This document shows, one piece after another, positions 5,325 to 12,681 of a stretch of 12,681 nt of DNA. The notes under the pieces are model-generated. The model worked only from the letters and a program-made list of their open reading frames with translations, searched no databases and had not been told where the DNA came from. Source of the DNA: Desulfovibrio sp. UBA6121 (GTDB lineage: Bacteria > Desulfobacterota > Desulfovibrionia > Desulfovibrionales > Desulfovibrionaceae). The position numbers were made by a program, and so were the translations under genes. The stretch covers positions 1-12,681 of the forward strand of contig DIVX01000155.1 in assembly GCA_002422505.1 (NCBI GenBank), given 5' to 3'. The number at the start of each line of letters is the position of its first letter. The first letter of the stretch is position 1.

Positions 5325-6638
5325 TTATTTTATGTTCTTTTCCAGGCGGACTTCAACGCTTCTGGCGTGGGCTTCCAGGCCCTCCAGACGCGCCAGCCGG
5401 GCGATCTTACCGCCGTGCTGCGCTATGTAGTCCTTGGAAGTGGCTATGATGCTAGACTTCTTGCAGAAGCTTTGCACCGAAAGGGCAGAGGAGAAGCGCG
5501 CAGTGCCGTGCGTGGGGAGAATATGGTTCGGGCCCGCGAAATAGTCGCCCACGGGCTCCGGGCTGTGCTGCCCCAGGAAAATGGCCCCGGCGTTGCGGAT
5601 TTTGCCCAACAGGGCAAAGGGTTCGTCCACGGCCAGTTCCAGGTGCTCCGGCGCAATGCGGTTCACCAACTCCAAGCCTGCGTCCAGGCTTTCCACCACC
5701 AGAATGCCGCCCCAATCCTTCAAGGACTTGGCGGCCAGGTCGCGGCGGGGCAGCTTTTCCAACTGGCGGGCCAGGCTCTTGCGCAGCGCTTCAGCCAGTT
5801 CGGCTGAGGTGGTGATGCACAACGACGCGGCCAGCGGGTCGTGCTCGGCCTGGGAAAGCATGTCCGCCGCGAGGTAGTCCGGGTCGGCGCTGGCGTCGGC
5901 CAGAATGGTGATTTCACTCGGCCCGGCGATCATGTCGATGCCGACCTCGCCCACCAGGATGGCCTTGGCCGTGGCCACGTAGATGTTGCCGGGCCCGGCG
6001 ATGACATCGCAGGGGCGGATGCTTTTGGTGCCGTATGCCAGGGCGGCTATGGCCCAGGCGCTGCCCGCGCGGTGGATTTCCGTCAGGCCCAACAGGGCGG
6101 CGGTTGCCAAAATGTAGGGGTTCAGGGTCGAATCCTTGCGCGGGGGCGAGATGACGGCGATATCAGTAACGCCCGCCACCTGGGCAGGCACTGCGTTCAT
6201 GATCAGACTGGAGATGAGCGGGGTTTCGCCGCCCTGGCCGCCGGGAACATACAGGCCCACGCGGTCCACCGGGCGCACCATCTGGCCCAGCAGCGTGCCG
6301 TCTGCGCTGGTGGTGAACCAGGACTGCTCCACTTGGCGGGCGTGGAAGCTGCGCACATGCTCTATGGCCTCGCGCAGGATGCAAAGGTCAGCCTCGGGCA
6401 CGTTTTTGAGGGCAGCGGCTATGTCGCGCCCTGGCACCTGGAAGCGGTCGGGCAGGTTTGGCGCGTCGAATTTGCGGGTATAGGCGCGCAGGGCCTTGTC
6501 GCCGTCTTTCTTCACGGCGGCGAGGATGGCGTGGACGTTTGCGTTGATTTCGTTCCCGGGATTTTTGCGACCGGAAAGCCAGGCGATAAGTCCTTCGGCG
6601 CTGAGCTCGACGGGAACGCGGACGATGCGGCAGGGCAT
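5325..6638 (-). CDS. hisD: Histidinol dehydrogenase
   Basis: HisD oxidises histidinol to histidine in two NAD-dependent steps, the end of the pathway. It is a zinc enzyme. All expected residues are present in 437 positions: zinc ligands Q263 and H266 (SQAEHD), D365 (PVGDYFAGPNH) and H424 (EAHAR), and the catalytic pair E331-H332 in IAPEHLEL. The signature region IDMIAGPSEITILAD runs from 234 to 248. ATG 6638 has AGAGG six bases upstream. No other his gene is nearby; hisD leads a small operon with purC and the two small membrane genes. A sigma70-like promoter is visible upstream. Confidence 0.97.
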   Translation of the reverse strand: MPCRIVRVPVELSAEGLIAWLSGRKNPGNEINANVHAILAAVKKDGDKALRAYTRKFDAPNLPDRFQVPGRDIAAALKNVPEADLCILREAIEHVRSFHARQVEQSWFTTSADGTLLGQMVRPVDRVGLYVPGGQGGETPLISSLIMNAVPAQVAGVTDIAVISPPRKDSTLNPYILATAALLGLTEIHRAGSAWAIAALAYGTKSIRPCDVIAGPGNIYVATAKAILVGEVGIDMIAGPSEITILADASADPDYLAADMLSQAEHDPLAASLCITTSAELAEALRKSLARQLEKLPRRDLAAKSLKDWGGILVVESLDAGLELVNRIAPEHLELAVDEPFALLGKIRNAGAIFLGQHSPEPVGDYFAGPNHILPTHGTARFSSALSVQSFCKKSSIIATSKDYIAQHGGKIARLARLEGLEAHARSVEVRLEKNIK

Positions 6639-6683
6639 GATGAACCTCTGGGCTTTGCTGTGTGCGGTTTGCGAAACAGCGCG

Positions 6684-6712
6684 ACACTAGCCGAAGCCCT
6701 GCCAAAAGTCGA
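6684..6712 (-). promoter_or_regulatory. Possible sigma70 promoter for hisD-purC
   Basis: TCGACT (6712-6707) and TAGTGT (6689-6684) are separated by 17 bases on the minus strand, about 45 bases before the hisD start. Each box matches only part of the consensus, so this is a weak prediction. It lies downstream of the porin terminator, where a fresh start is expected. Confidence 0.33.
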
Positions 6713-6750
6713 GGCCGGGCGGAGGTTGGGCACCGGGGGGCAGCTGTGAA

Positions 6751-6759
6751 GGGGGGGGG
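6751..6759. repeat. Nine-base G homopolymer
   Basis: A run of nine G on the plus strand lies in the hisD leader region, between the porin terminator and the possible hisD promoter. Such a run is prone to length variation or sequencing error. No gene is affected. Confidence 0.6.
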
Positions 6760-6780
6760 CGGCGCAGGCCGCGCGGGCGC

Positions 6781-6815
6781 AAAAGAGAAGGGCCAGCGCA
6801 TTGCTGCGCTGGCCC
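6781..6815 (-). terminator. Rho-independent terminator of the porin gene
   Basis: On the minus strand GGGCCAGCGCA pairs perfectly with TGCGCTGGCCC over 11 base pairs around GCAA, followed by TTCTCTTTT. It lies about 30 bases past the porin stop. The strong stem suits a highly expressed gene and separates it from hisD. Confidence 0.9.
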
Positions 6816-6845
6816 CGGATGTGGCTTAGGCTCGAGAATGTGGTC

Positions 6846-8216
6846 TTAGAAGCTGTACTTGAGCATGAAGGTCGCCTTGTAGGCGTTCTCGTTCAGCTCG
6901 CTGTTGGAACCGGCACCAGCCCACACGCCCTTGTCGAAGTCGGCGAAGATGTAGCCGAGTTCGAGGCCGAGGGACAGTTCTTCGTAGATCTGGTACTGGC
7001 TGTTCAGGTCAACTTCAACCAGGGAGTCCTTGTCGGTCAGCAGGGTGCCGTAGTTGCCGGCAGTGACGACGCCGCTGTCCTTGTCGTTGGTGCCCTGGAA
7101 GTAGATGACGTTGAAGGTGTGGGTCAGCTTGTCGATGAGCTTGATGTCCTTCAAGGACAGGCCAGCAGCCCAGAAGCCCAAGTTGCCGCTAGGATCGGTG
7201 TAGTTGTCGGTCAGGGTGTCGCCGCCCTGCATCCAGAAGGAGCCGATGGCCCAGTTCTGGGCGCCAACCACGGGCATGCGGTCGGACTTGCTGTCGTTGC
7301 TGTTCTCACCGCTGGAGTAAGCGAAGAACACGCTGGGGGTCATCATGCTCAGGCCGGTGTAGTCAACGGCCAAGTCGAACAACCAACCGGAGCGCTCGGC
7401 ATTGCCGGTGCTGTAGTCGGCCTTACCATAGTTGATGTCGGCCACGACCTTGAAGGGATCCAGGGCGGTCATGGTGAAGGCGGTACCAGCCCAGTAGGCC
7501 TTGGCGCTGCTCTGAGCGCTGGTGAGGCCGGGAACGGCGAAGCCGCCCAGTCCAGAAGCGCCGGAGTTGGCGCCAGCGTAGGCGTACATGAAGAACGGGT
7601 TGAACTCAAAGCCGCTGAACTTCAGGTTGGAGTACAGGAAGGCAGCGTCGGCGGAGGTGCCGTTGTTGTAGTCGTTCGGGTTGACGTTCGGACCATCATC
7701 GTCGGTCAGGCGAGCATAGCCGCCGACCAGGGCGATGTTGTCGGTGACCGGGACGATGGCCGCAGCAGCGGACATGTGGTCGTCGAGGATGGCGCTGCCG
7801 CCGCCGAAGGCCGCGGGCAGGCTCAGGCTCTGCTTGCCAACCAGGAAGCGGTACTTGGTGCCGGGCCAGTTGAAGTCGATGTAAGCCTTACGCAGGGAGA
7901 TGTCGTCGGTGCCATCGTTGGCCTGGCCGCGGTTGCCCACTGCGAAGTCGCCGTTACCCCAAGACTGGATGCCGACCTGGGTCTCGAACACGCCTCTCAG
8001 GTTCTCGTTGGCGATGAACTGGAAGGTGGTGCGGACGCGCTGATCGATGGAGACGGTCTTGTTGGAACCGGTGTCGCCGCTGAAGTAGTTCTTGTTCACG
8101 AAGCCGGCATCAACCTGCCAGTTACCGGTGGCCTTGATCTCGGCCGCGTTGGCGCTGGTGGCGCCCATGACGAGGCCAGCCAGGAGCGCCAGGGAGAGGG
8201 CGATCTGCTTTTTCAT
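6846..8216 (-). CDS. Outer-membrane porin, Desulfovibrio homotrimeric type
   Basis: The 456-residue precursor starts MKKQIALSLALLAGLVMG with a signal peptide likely cut after ANA (residue 24). The mature part is rich in alternating aromatic and polar residues and Asn/Asp/Gly turns, as expected of beta-barrels, and ends YSF, with the C-terminal Phe recognised by the outer-membrane assembly machinery. The overall sequence fits the Desulfovibrio porin family typified by DVU0799, which forms trimers for small anionic or neutral solutes. ATG 8216 follows AAGGAAGG; the longer open frame upstream has no signal peptide logic. A consensus-like promoter with AT-rich upstream DNA and a strong terminator suggest high expression. 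Substrate preference cannot be read from the sequence. Confidence 0.88.
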   Translation of the reverse strand: MKKQIALSLALLAGLVMGATSANAAEIKATGNWQVDAGFVNKNYFSGDTGSNKTVSIDQRVRTTFQFIANENLRGVFETQVGIQSWGNGDFAVGNRGQANDGTDDISLRKAYIDFNWPGTKYRFLVGKQSLSLPAAFGGGSAILDDHMSAAAAIVPVTDNIALVGGYARLTDDDGPNVNPNDYNNGTSADAAFLYSNLKFSGFEFNPFFMYAYAGANSGASGLGGFAVPGLTSAQSSAKAYWAGTAFTMTALDPFKVVADINYGKADYSTGNAERSGWLFDLAVDYTGLSMMTPSVFFAYSSGENSNDSKSDRMPVVGAQNWAIGSFWMQGGDTLTDNYTDPSGNLGFWAAGLSLKDIKLIDKLTHTFNVIYFQGTNDKDSGVVTAGNYGTLLTDKDSLVEVDLNSQYQIYEELSLGLELGYIFADFDKGVWAGAGSNSELNENAYKATFMLKYSF

Positions 8217-8274
8217 TGTTTCCTTCCTTTGCTTGGTCGTTGTGAGAGAGCCTTTGCCACATCCACACGGACAT

Positions 8275-8303
8275 CTTCTAGCGCCACCGCAAGTGCTTTG
8301 CAA
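8275..8303 (-). promoter_or_regulatory. Likely sigma70 promoter of the porin gene
   Basis: TTGCAA (8303-8298) and TAGAAG (8280-8275) are 17 bases apart on the minus strand, 58 bases before the porin start. Just upstream (about 8329-8367) the DNA is A/T-rich with runs of A and T, unlike the surrounding GC-rich sequence. This would suit an UP element contacting RNA polymerase alpha subunits. No separate promoter for divergent uvrC is convincing. Confidence 0.55.
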
Positions 8304-8452
8304 GGGGTTTGGGGCGGAAAACTGGCACAAAGTTAAAAAAATTTTACCGTCCAAATTTTTATCTTTGCACCTTGGCCCGGCATTGCGTACCCATGGGGCA
8401 CGGCCACCGGCGGGAAGCTTCCGTCACCTCAGCAACACATGGACTGTATCCT

Positions 8453-10273
8453 ATGGATTTTTTGCCTAAAAATTACCCAGACGCCCCCGGCGTCTATATA
8501 ATGAAGGATGCTTCGGGGCGCATCATCTATGTGGGCAAGGCCATAAGCCTGCGCAAGCGTTTGAGCTCTTACTTCCGCGCCAACGCCGCCCACGGCCCCA
8601 AGACCAAGGCCCTGGTGGCCAAGATCGTGACCATAGACTTCCTGCTCGTCTCCACGGAGAAGGAGGCCCTGCTGCTGGAGGAGAGCCTCATCAAGCAGCA
8701 CCGGCCCCGCTACAACATCGTCCTGCGCGACGACAAACGTTCGCTGCTGTTCCGCCTGGACAAGGCCTCGGACTTTCCGCGCCTGACCATGACCCGCAAT
8801 GTGGTGCGCGACGGCTCCGCCTATTTCGGGCCTTTTGCCTCGGCCTCGGCCGCGCGCGCCACCCAGAAGCTTGTGGGCGTCATCTTCAAGCTGCGCAAGT
8901 GCACGGACAAATCCTTTCGCAACCGCGTGCGGCCCTGCCTGTACCATCAGCTTGGCCAGTGCCTGGCCCCCTGCGTGCTGCCGGTGGACCGCGAGGCCTA
9001 CCACAGGCTGGTGGCCACGGTGGAGCAGTTCCTTTCCGGCCGCTCGCGCTCTTTGGTGCGGGAGCTGCGCCGCCAAATGGATCTGGCCGCCCACGAGACG
9101 CGCTATGAGGAGGCCGCCCAGCTACGCGACCAGATCAAGGCCATTGAGGCCACACTGGAGGGCCAGGCCTCGGTGCTGCGCGACACCCTGGACCGCGACA
9201 TCATCGCCGTGGCGCAACTGGCGGAAGACGGCCTGGGCGTGGGCGTGCTCTTCATACGTGGGGGCAAGCTGCTGGAACAGAAAACCTTCCACTGGCCCGG
9301 GCTTGATATCGCCGAGGCCACGGACGCCCTGGAGAGCTTTCTTGCGCAGTTCTATGGCGCGCAGCGCTACATTCCTGGCCGGATTGCGGTTTCGCACCCG
9401 CCGCAAAGCGACACCCTGGCCGAGGTGCTGGCCGAGCGACGGGGCGGGCCGTGCCGTCTTTCCGCCCCGCGCGGGCCGGACGAGCGCAGGCTGATGGACA
9501 TGGCCCAGAACCTTGCGCGCACCGCCCACCGCAAGGACGGCGCGCAGGATGTGGCCTCCGTGCTGGAGCAGGCCCTTGGGCTGCCTGGGCCGCCCTCACG
9601 CGTGGAGTGCGTGGACATTTCGCACCTGGGCGGCAGCGGGGTGCGTGGCGGACTGGTGGTGTTCGAGAATGGCCAGGAGCGCAAGGAAGACTACCGCGCC
9701 TACGCCCTGCCCGCCGCCGAAGGCACGGGCGACGACTACGCCGCGCTTGCCCAGTGGGCGCAGCGCCGGGCGCAGTCCGGCCCACCCTGGCCGGACCTTT
9801 TGCTCATCGACGGCGGCCGGGGCCAGCTTGCGGCGGTGACGGCGGCCCTGGCCCAGGCTCTGCCCGACACGCCCATCGAGTGCGCGTCCATCGCCAAGGG
9901 CCCAAGCCGCCGCGCGGGCGAGCTGGAGGACCGCGTGTTCCGCCCCGGCAGGCGCAACCCCGTGGCGCTCAAGTCTGGCAGCGCAGCTTTGCTGTTTCTA
10001 CAGCGCGTGCGCGATGCGGCCCACCGCTTCGTCATCGGGCGGGGTAGGGCGGTTACGCGCAAGCGTTCCCTGGCCGGGGAGCTCATCTCCCTGCCGGGCG
10101 TGGGCTCAAAAACCGTGCGCCAGCTTTTCGACCACTTCGGCAGCATTGCGGCCATCAAGGCCGCAGAGGTGGACGCCCTGGCCGCCGTGCCGGGCCTTGG
10201 ACTCAAACGCGCGCAAAAGCTCCGCGTCGCCCTCGACGCCCTGCCCGCCGCCAAGCCGCCTGCGCAGGGCTGA
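8453..10273 (+). CDS. uvrC: Excinuclease ABC subunit C
   Basis: UvrC makes both incisions around bulky DNA lesions with UvrA and UvrB. In 606 residues, the GIY-YIG 3' nuclease comes first (about 10-95), with PGVY (Y15), IIYVGKA (Y26) and E77. A four-cysteine cluster (C150, C162, C170, C174) likely holds the [4Fe-4S] centre known in UvrC. The UVR motif that binds UvrB spans about 200-237. The RNase H-like 5' nuclease (about 383-530) shows D388 in VDIS, D453 in LLIDGGRGQL and H525. A helix-hairpin-helix pair ends the protein (LPGVGSKT, VPGLGLKRA). ATG 8453 gives a normal N-terminus; upstream codons look non-coding. Its ribosome site is weak, suggesting low expression. Confidence 0.96.
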   Translation: MDFLPKNYPDAPGVYIMKDASGRIIYVGKAISLRKRLSSYFRANAAHGPKTKALVAKIVTIDFLLVSTEKEALLLEESLIKQHRPRYNIVLRDDKRSLLFRLDKASDFPRLTMTRNVVRDGSAYFGPFASASAARATQKLVGVIFKLRKCTDKSFRNRVRPCLYHQLGQCLAPCVLPVDREAYHRLVATVEQFLSGRSRSLVRELRRQMDLAAHETRYEEAAQLRDQIKAIEATLEGQASVLRDTLDRDIIAVAQLAEDGLGVGVLFIRGGKLLEQKTFHWPGLDIAEATDALESFLAQFYGAQRYIPGRIAVSHPPQSDTLAEVLAERRGGPCRLSAPRGPDERRLMDMAQNLARTAHRKDGAQDVASVLEQALGLPGPPSRVECVDISHLGGSGVRGGLVVFENGQERKEDYRAYALPAAEGTGDDYAALAQWAQRRAQSGPPWPDLLLIDGGRGQLAAVTAALAQALPDTPIECASIAKGPSRRAGELEDRVFRPGRRNPVALKSGSAALLFLQRVRDAAHRFVIGRGRAVTRKRSLAGELISLPGVGSKTVRQLFDHFGSIAAIKAAEVDALAAVPGLGLKRAQKLRVALDALPAAKPPAQG

Positions 10274-10364
10274 GACGCCTGTGCCCTGGCGGGCCACACC
10301 AATTATATAGAGGCCGCTTCCGCCAGCCCTTGTTCCCGGCTTGCCCCGGCACGAGGCCAAAGCA

Positions 10365-10392
10365 AAGGCCCGGAACATCCGCTCCGGGCCTT
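10365..10392. terminator. Hairpin terminator between convergent uvrC and the UPF0173 gene
   Basis: AAGGCCCGGA and TCCGGGCCTT form a ten-base-pair stem with an eight-base loop, between two converging genes. The minus-strand side is followed by TGCTTTGG, modestly T-rich, while the plus side has only TTG. It probably ends the hydrolase transcript well and uvrC less well. The rest of the 163-base gap shows nothing else I can assign. Confidence 0.7.
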
Positions 10393-10436
10393 GTGGGCGC
10401 CAGCGCGCCAAGGTGTTTGCAAAAGAGGCAGGGCGG

Positions 10437-11117
10437 CTATTCCACGTCCACGCCGCAGCCGGGCTGCGCTTGCACCAGGTGCACGCCCGGAGCGTGCTCC
10501 TTGAGGGCGACGGCGAAGGCGTCCGTGCTTTGGGCCAGCACCGGGAAGGTGCCCCAGTGCATGGGGGCCACGTTGCGGCAGCCCAAAAACGAGCAGGCCA
10601 CCGCCGCCTCGCCCGCGTCCATGGTGAACCAGCCGCCAATGGGCAGAATGGCCAGATCGATGTCGAAAAAGCGGCGGAAGAGCTTCATGTCTGAGAAGAG
10701 CGCCGTATCGCCGGAGTGGTAGACGCAGAAGTCGCCGGGGAAGGTGATGATGAAGCCTGCGGGCGCGCCCGTGGGCGCGGAGTGGAAGGCTTGGACCATC
10801 TTCACGCGCAGCCCGGCCACCTCCACGGTGCCGCCCATGTTCATGCCCAGCAGTTGCCCGCCGGGCATGCCCTGCTGCTGCAGCGCGCAGGCCAGGTCGA
10901 AGATGCACACGAGCGCTGCTCCCGTGGCTGTGCAGATGGGCACGGCCTGGCCCAAGTGGTCGCCATGGTCGTGGGTCACCAGCACGGCGTCCACCTTGCC
11001 CAGGCTTTCCCAACCGCAGGGGGCCTTGGGGTTGCCCTCGAAAAAGGGGTCGATGAGCACCCGCTTGCCGTCCGCCTCCAGCAGAAAATTCGAATGACCG
11101 AACCAGGTGAGCCGCAT
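10437..11117 (-). CDS. UPF0173-type metal-dependent hydrolase (metallo-beta-lactamase fold)
   Basis: This 226-residue protein has the family N-terminus MRLTWFGHSNFLLE. The metal motif is THDHGDH (H49, D50, H51, D53, H54), with further ligands likely H112 (QAFHSA), D137 (YHSGDT) and H187 (MHWGTFP). That pattern belongs to the UPF0173/YtkL-like branch of the metallo-beta-lactamase fold, related to UlaG-like hydrolases. No signal peptide is seen, so it is cytoplasmic. Substrate is unknown. ATG 11117 has AGGAGG five bases upstream, and that site overlaps the ubiX stop codon ten bases away, so the two are translationally coupled. Coupling to a flavin prenyltransferase does not by itself reveal the substrate. 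Confidence 0.88.
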   Translation of the reverse strand: MRLTWFGHSNFLLEADGKRVLIDPFFEGNPKAPCGWESLGKVDAVLVTHDHGDHLGQAVPICTATGAALVCIFDLACALQQQGMPGGQLLGMNMGGTVEVAGLRVKMVQAFHSAPTGAPAGFIITFPGDFCVYHSGDTALFSDMKLFRRFFDIDLAILPIGGWFTMDAGEAAVACSFLGCRNVAPMHWGTFPVLAQSTDAFAVALKEHAPGVHLVQAQPGCGVDVE

Positions 11118-11127
11118 GGCGTCCTCC

Positions 11128-11694
11128 TTATTCTCCCCAGCGAGTGAACAGAGTGTGTTCTATGTCCAGCTGGTCGAGCACGCGCCCGGCCAGATGGTTC
11201 ACAAGATCCTCAATGGTCTTGGGCTTGTGGTAGAAACCGGGCGAGGCCGGAACGATGCTTGCCCCGGCCTCTTTGGCCGCCAGCATGTTCTTGATGTGGA
11301 TGAGGTTGAGGGGCGTTTCGCGCGTTACCAGCACCAGCCGCTTGCCCTCTTTCAGGGCTACGTCCGCCGCGCGGTGGATGAGGTTCGTGCCCAGGCCCTG
11401 GGCTATGGCCGCCAGGCTGGCCATGGAGCAGGGGCAGACGATCATGCCCGCGTGCCGCCAAGAGCCGCTGGCCGGTCCTGCGGCGATGTCCTTCTCGGAG
11501 TAAGCCCTGTGCGCCAGGGCCAGCAGGTCGTCCGGGGCGAAGTCCGCCTCCAGGGCAATGACCTTGCGCGCCGCCTCGGACAGGATGAGATGCAGTTCAT
11601 AGTCCTGTCGGCCAGACAAGGCGCGGGCAAGGGCCATGGCGTACTGCGGGCCGCTGGCTCCGGTGACGGCGAGAAGAATGCGTCGTGTGGTCAT
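11128..11694 (-). CDS. ubiX: Flavin prenyltransferase UbiX
   Basis: UbiX attaches a dimethylallyl group to FMN, making prenyl-FMN, the cofactor of UbiD-family decarboxylases. The 188 residues show the flavin-binding TGASGPQYAMAL (11-22), the serine of LSEAA (S39), GSWRHAGMIVCPCSM (77-91) and the RETPLN motif (125-130, R125 and E126), and SPGFYHKP (Y155). Length and motif order are normal. No UbiD partner is in the window; anaerobes use prenyl-FMN for aromatic or menaquinone-precursor decarboxylation, but the partner here is unknown. ATG 11694 has AAAGGAAA just upstream. The next gene is coupled ten bases downstream. Confidence 0.93.
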   Translation of the reverse strand: MTTRRILLAVTGASGPQYAMALARALSGRQDYELHLILSEAARKVIALEADFAPDDLLALAHRAYSEKDIAAGPASGSWRHAGMIVCPCSMASLAAIAQGLGTNLIHRAADVALKEGKRLVLVTRETPLNLIHIKNMLAAKEAGASIVPASPGFYHKPKTIEDLVNHLAGRVLDQLDIEHTLFTRWGE

Positions 11695-11733
11695 GGTTTC
11701 CTTTTGCCGGCCGCTCTGCGCCCAGCACTGTGC

Positions 11734-11762
11734 ACGGTAAGAAAACTTGCGGCGCTTTGCAA
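11734..11762 (-). promoter_or_regulatory. Possible promoter upstream of ubiX
   Basis: TTGCAA (11762-11757) and TACCGT (11739-11734) are 17 bases apart, 40 bases before ubiX. The same TTGCAA box and spacing appear in front of the porin gene, but the second box here is poor. It is a tentative call. Confidence 0.28.
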
Positions 11763-11806
11763 TGCGTTGCAGCCGCCATGGTGGCCCTGCATTTGCCTTT
11801 TCGCAA

Positions 11807-12628
11807 CTATTGCCACAACCCAGCCTGCTGGCACTGGCCTTTGACCTGGGGATTCTCGTTGCCCTGGATGCCCTCTATGCGCCGGGCGCGGGTGCATTCC
11901 CACTGGTCCACGGGGTGCAGCCTGTCCCAGGCGTCCATGAGTTGTTCCTGCTGGCGGCTTATGTTGAAATGCGGGTAGGCCCAGGCCATGTACTTCACCG
12001 TGCGGGCTATTGTGCCGCGCGCATGCTCCGGCGGCTCGACCTTGTTGCCCTGTATCTTCATGCCGCAGGTGCCGAAGGTGTTTTGCGCTCCGGGCAGCAT
12101 GGCGTAGTTGTAGTTGCTGCGCAGGGCGTTCACCGCGCCTATGGCCGGGTAAAGATTATACATGTCGGCCTGCATCAGCCGGTATTCCCTGCTGACGCGC
12201 TCTGCGCATTTCCGGCCCTTGAAGGGGCCGCGCCTGTCCTGGCAATCGGGGTGCCCGTCGCGCCACTCCGCAAAGGCGCGGCCAAAGTTCTCTGCCGGAA
12301 CCACATGTTCCCATTCGAGCTGGGCCGCGCGCGCCTTGTGCTTGCGTACAATAAAGCCCGGCGGCGTGGTGATCTTGCCCTGGGCGTCAAAAGCCGCTTG
12401 GCAGTACAAGGTGATGCGGTGGTCGTGGTAGACGAAGCGGCCCAGGGCCTTTTTCGCGGCCTGGAACGAGTCCTCCCGCGTGTTGCCTCTGGCCTGTTCG
12501 GGCTCATGCCGCTTCTCCTGCCCGGCCTTTTCGCCCTCGCCGCAGGAACACAGCGCCAGGGCCACCAGGGCCCAGGCAAGGAACCCGGCGAGGTGCTTCA
12601 CGGCACGCGGGGCGGCGTTTGTCTTCAT
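11807..12628 (-). CDS. Exported endonuclease I (EndA/Vvn-like) family nuclease
   Basis: This 273-residue protein begins with a basic segment and a hydrophobic stretch (about 12-28, AGFLAWALVALALCSC). It is therefore exported, perhaps as a lipoprotein at C29, although Cys at the -2 position makes a poor lipobox. After a charged linker, the nuclease core shows LEWEHVVPAENFG with E107 and catalytic-type H108, and DMYNLYPAIGAVNALRSNYN, where N158 is the likely second magnesium ligand. Both are hallmarks of the beta-beta-alpha-metal endonuclease I family, which cuts DNA and RNA non-specifically in the periplasm or outside the cell. Six cysteines after the signal (76, 129, 141, 188, 245, 266) could form three disulfides. 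ATG 12628 has GGAG five bases upstream. Likely role is nucleic-acid scavenging or degrading incoming DNA. Confidence 0.88.
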   Translation of the reverse strand: MKTNAAPRAVKHLAGFLAWALVALALCSCGEGEKAGQEKRHEPEQARGNTREDSFQAAKKALGRFVYHDHRITLYCQAAFDAQGKITTPPGFIVRKHKARAAQLEWEHVVPAENFGRAFAEWRDGHPDCQDRRGPFKGRKCAERVSREYRLMQADMYNLYPAIGAVNALRSNYNYAMLPGAQNTFGTCGMKIQGNKVEPPEHARGTIARTVKYMAWAYPHFNISRQQEQLMDAWDRLHPVDQWECTRARRIEGIQGNENPQVKGQCQQAGLWQ

Positions 12629-12681
12629 GTGGTCTCCGGGCGATGCGGGGGGAAGGGGAAGCCTCCGGCGGCCAGGGGGCA

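Noticed and set aside
6801..8336. A 511-codon plus-strand open frame opposite the porin
   Set aside because: It is the exact antisense of a convincing porin with signal peptide, promoter and terminator. Its Val/Gly/Ala-rich product reflects the complement of porin codons.
8217..8354. Longer start for the porin
   Set aside because: It would place 46 polar residues before an obvious signal peptide and cross the likely promoter.
8365..8393. TTGCAC and TACCCA as a plus-strand uvrC promoter
   Set aside because: The second box matches the consensus at only two positions, too weak to report.
8309..8452. Longer start for uvrC
   Set aside because: The extra 48 residues have no family counterpart and fall in the AT-rich divergent promoter region.

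Overview
The window looks like two organisms joined inside one gene. From about 1,550 to the right end the genes read as a GC-rich, Gram-negative sulfate reducer of the Desulfovibrio type. The clearest pointer is a 456-residue outer-membrane porin of the kind abundant in Desulfovibrio, next to hisD, purC and uvrC. From 1 to about 1,450 the content reads as Pseudomonas: the tail of a GGDEF protein facing alr, with a REP-like palindrome and a GGAAGCT tandem repeat between alr and dnaB. The seam appears to lie in the conserved 3' end of dnaB (about 1,500-1,600). Both lineages are thought to carry dnaB after rpsF-rpsR-rplI, so this could be an assembly or amplification chimera. This is inferred without a database search.

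Layout, left to right: a GGDEF C-terminus (+); alr (-); a repeat-rich gap; then a long minus-strand series that reads, in transcription order, hisD - purC - two tiny membrane-protein genes - rpsF - rpsR - rplI - dnaB. Next come a porin gene (-) with a strong terminator, divergent uvrC (+), a terminator between convergent genes, a UPF0173 metallo-hydrolase and ubiX (- strand, coupled), and a secreted endonuclease I-family nuclease (-).

The most interesting stretch is the roughly 450 bases between purC and rpsF. It looks non-coding because every obvious frame stops. Read with in-frame TGA as selenocysteine (Sec, U), it holds two back-to-back genes of 60 and 53 codons. Each encodes one N-terminal membrane helix, then Gly-Sec, then a charged cytoplasmic-type tail with a nearby Cys (U-x5-C in the first, U-x-x-C in the second). 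Each TGA is followed, after exactly 21 nt, by the apical loop of a GC-rich hairpin, and both loops begin N-G-G as in the E. coli fdhF SECIS element. The TAG that ends the first gene overlaps the AGGAG ribosome site of the second, and purC ends 13 bases before the first. I propose a tandem pair of small membrane selenoproteins co-transcribed with hisD-purC. Their function is unknown.

The remaining genes are housekeeping: histidine and purine synthesis, ribosome assembly with the replicative helicase, excision repair, flavin prenylation and outer-membrane permeability.
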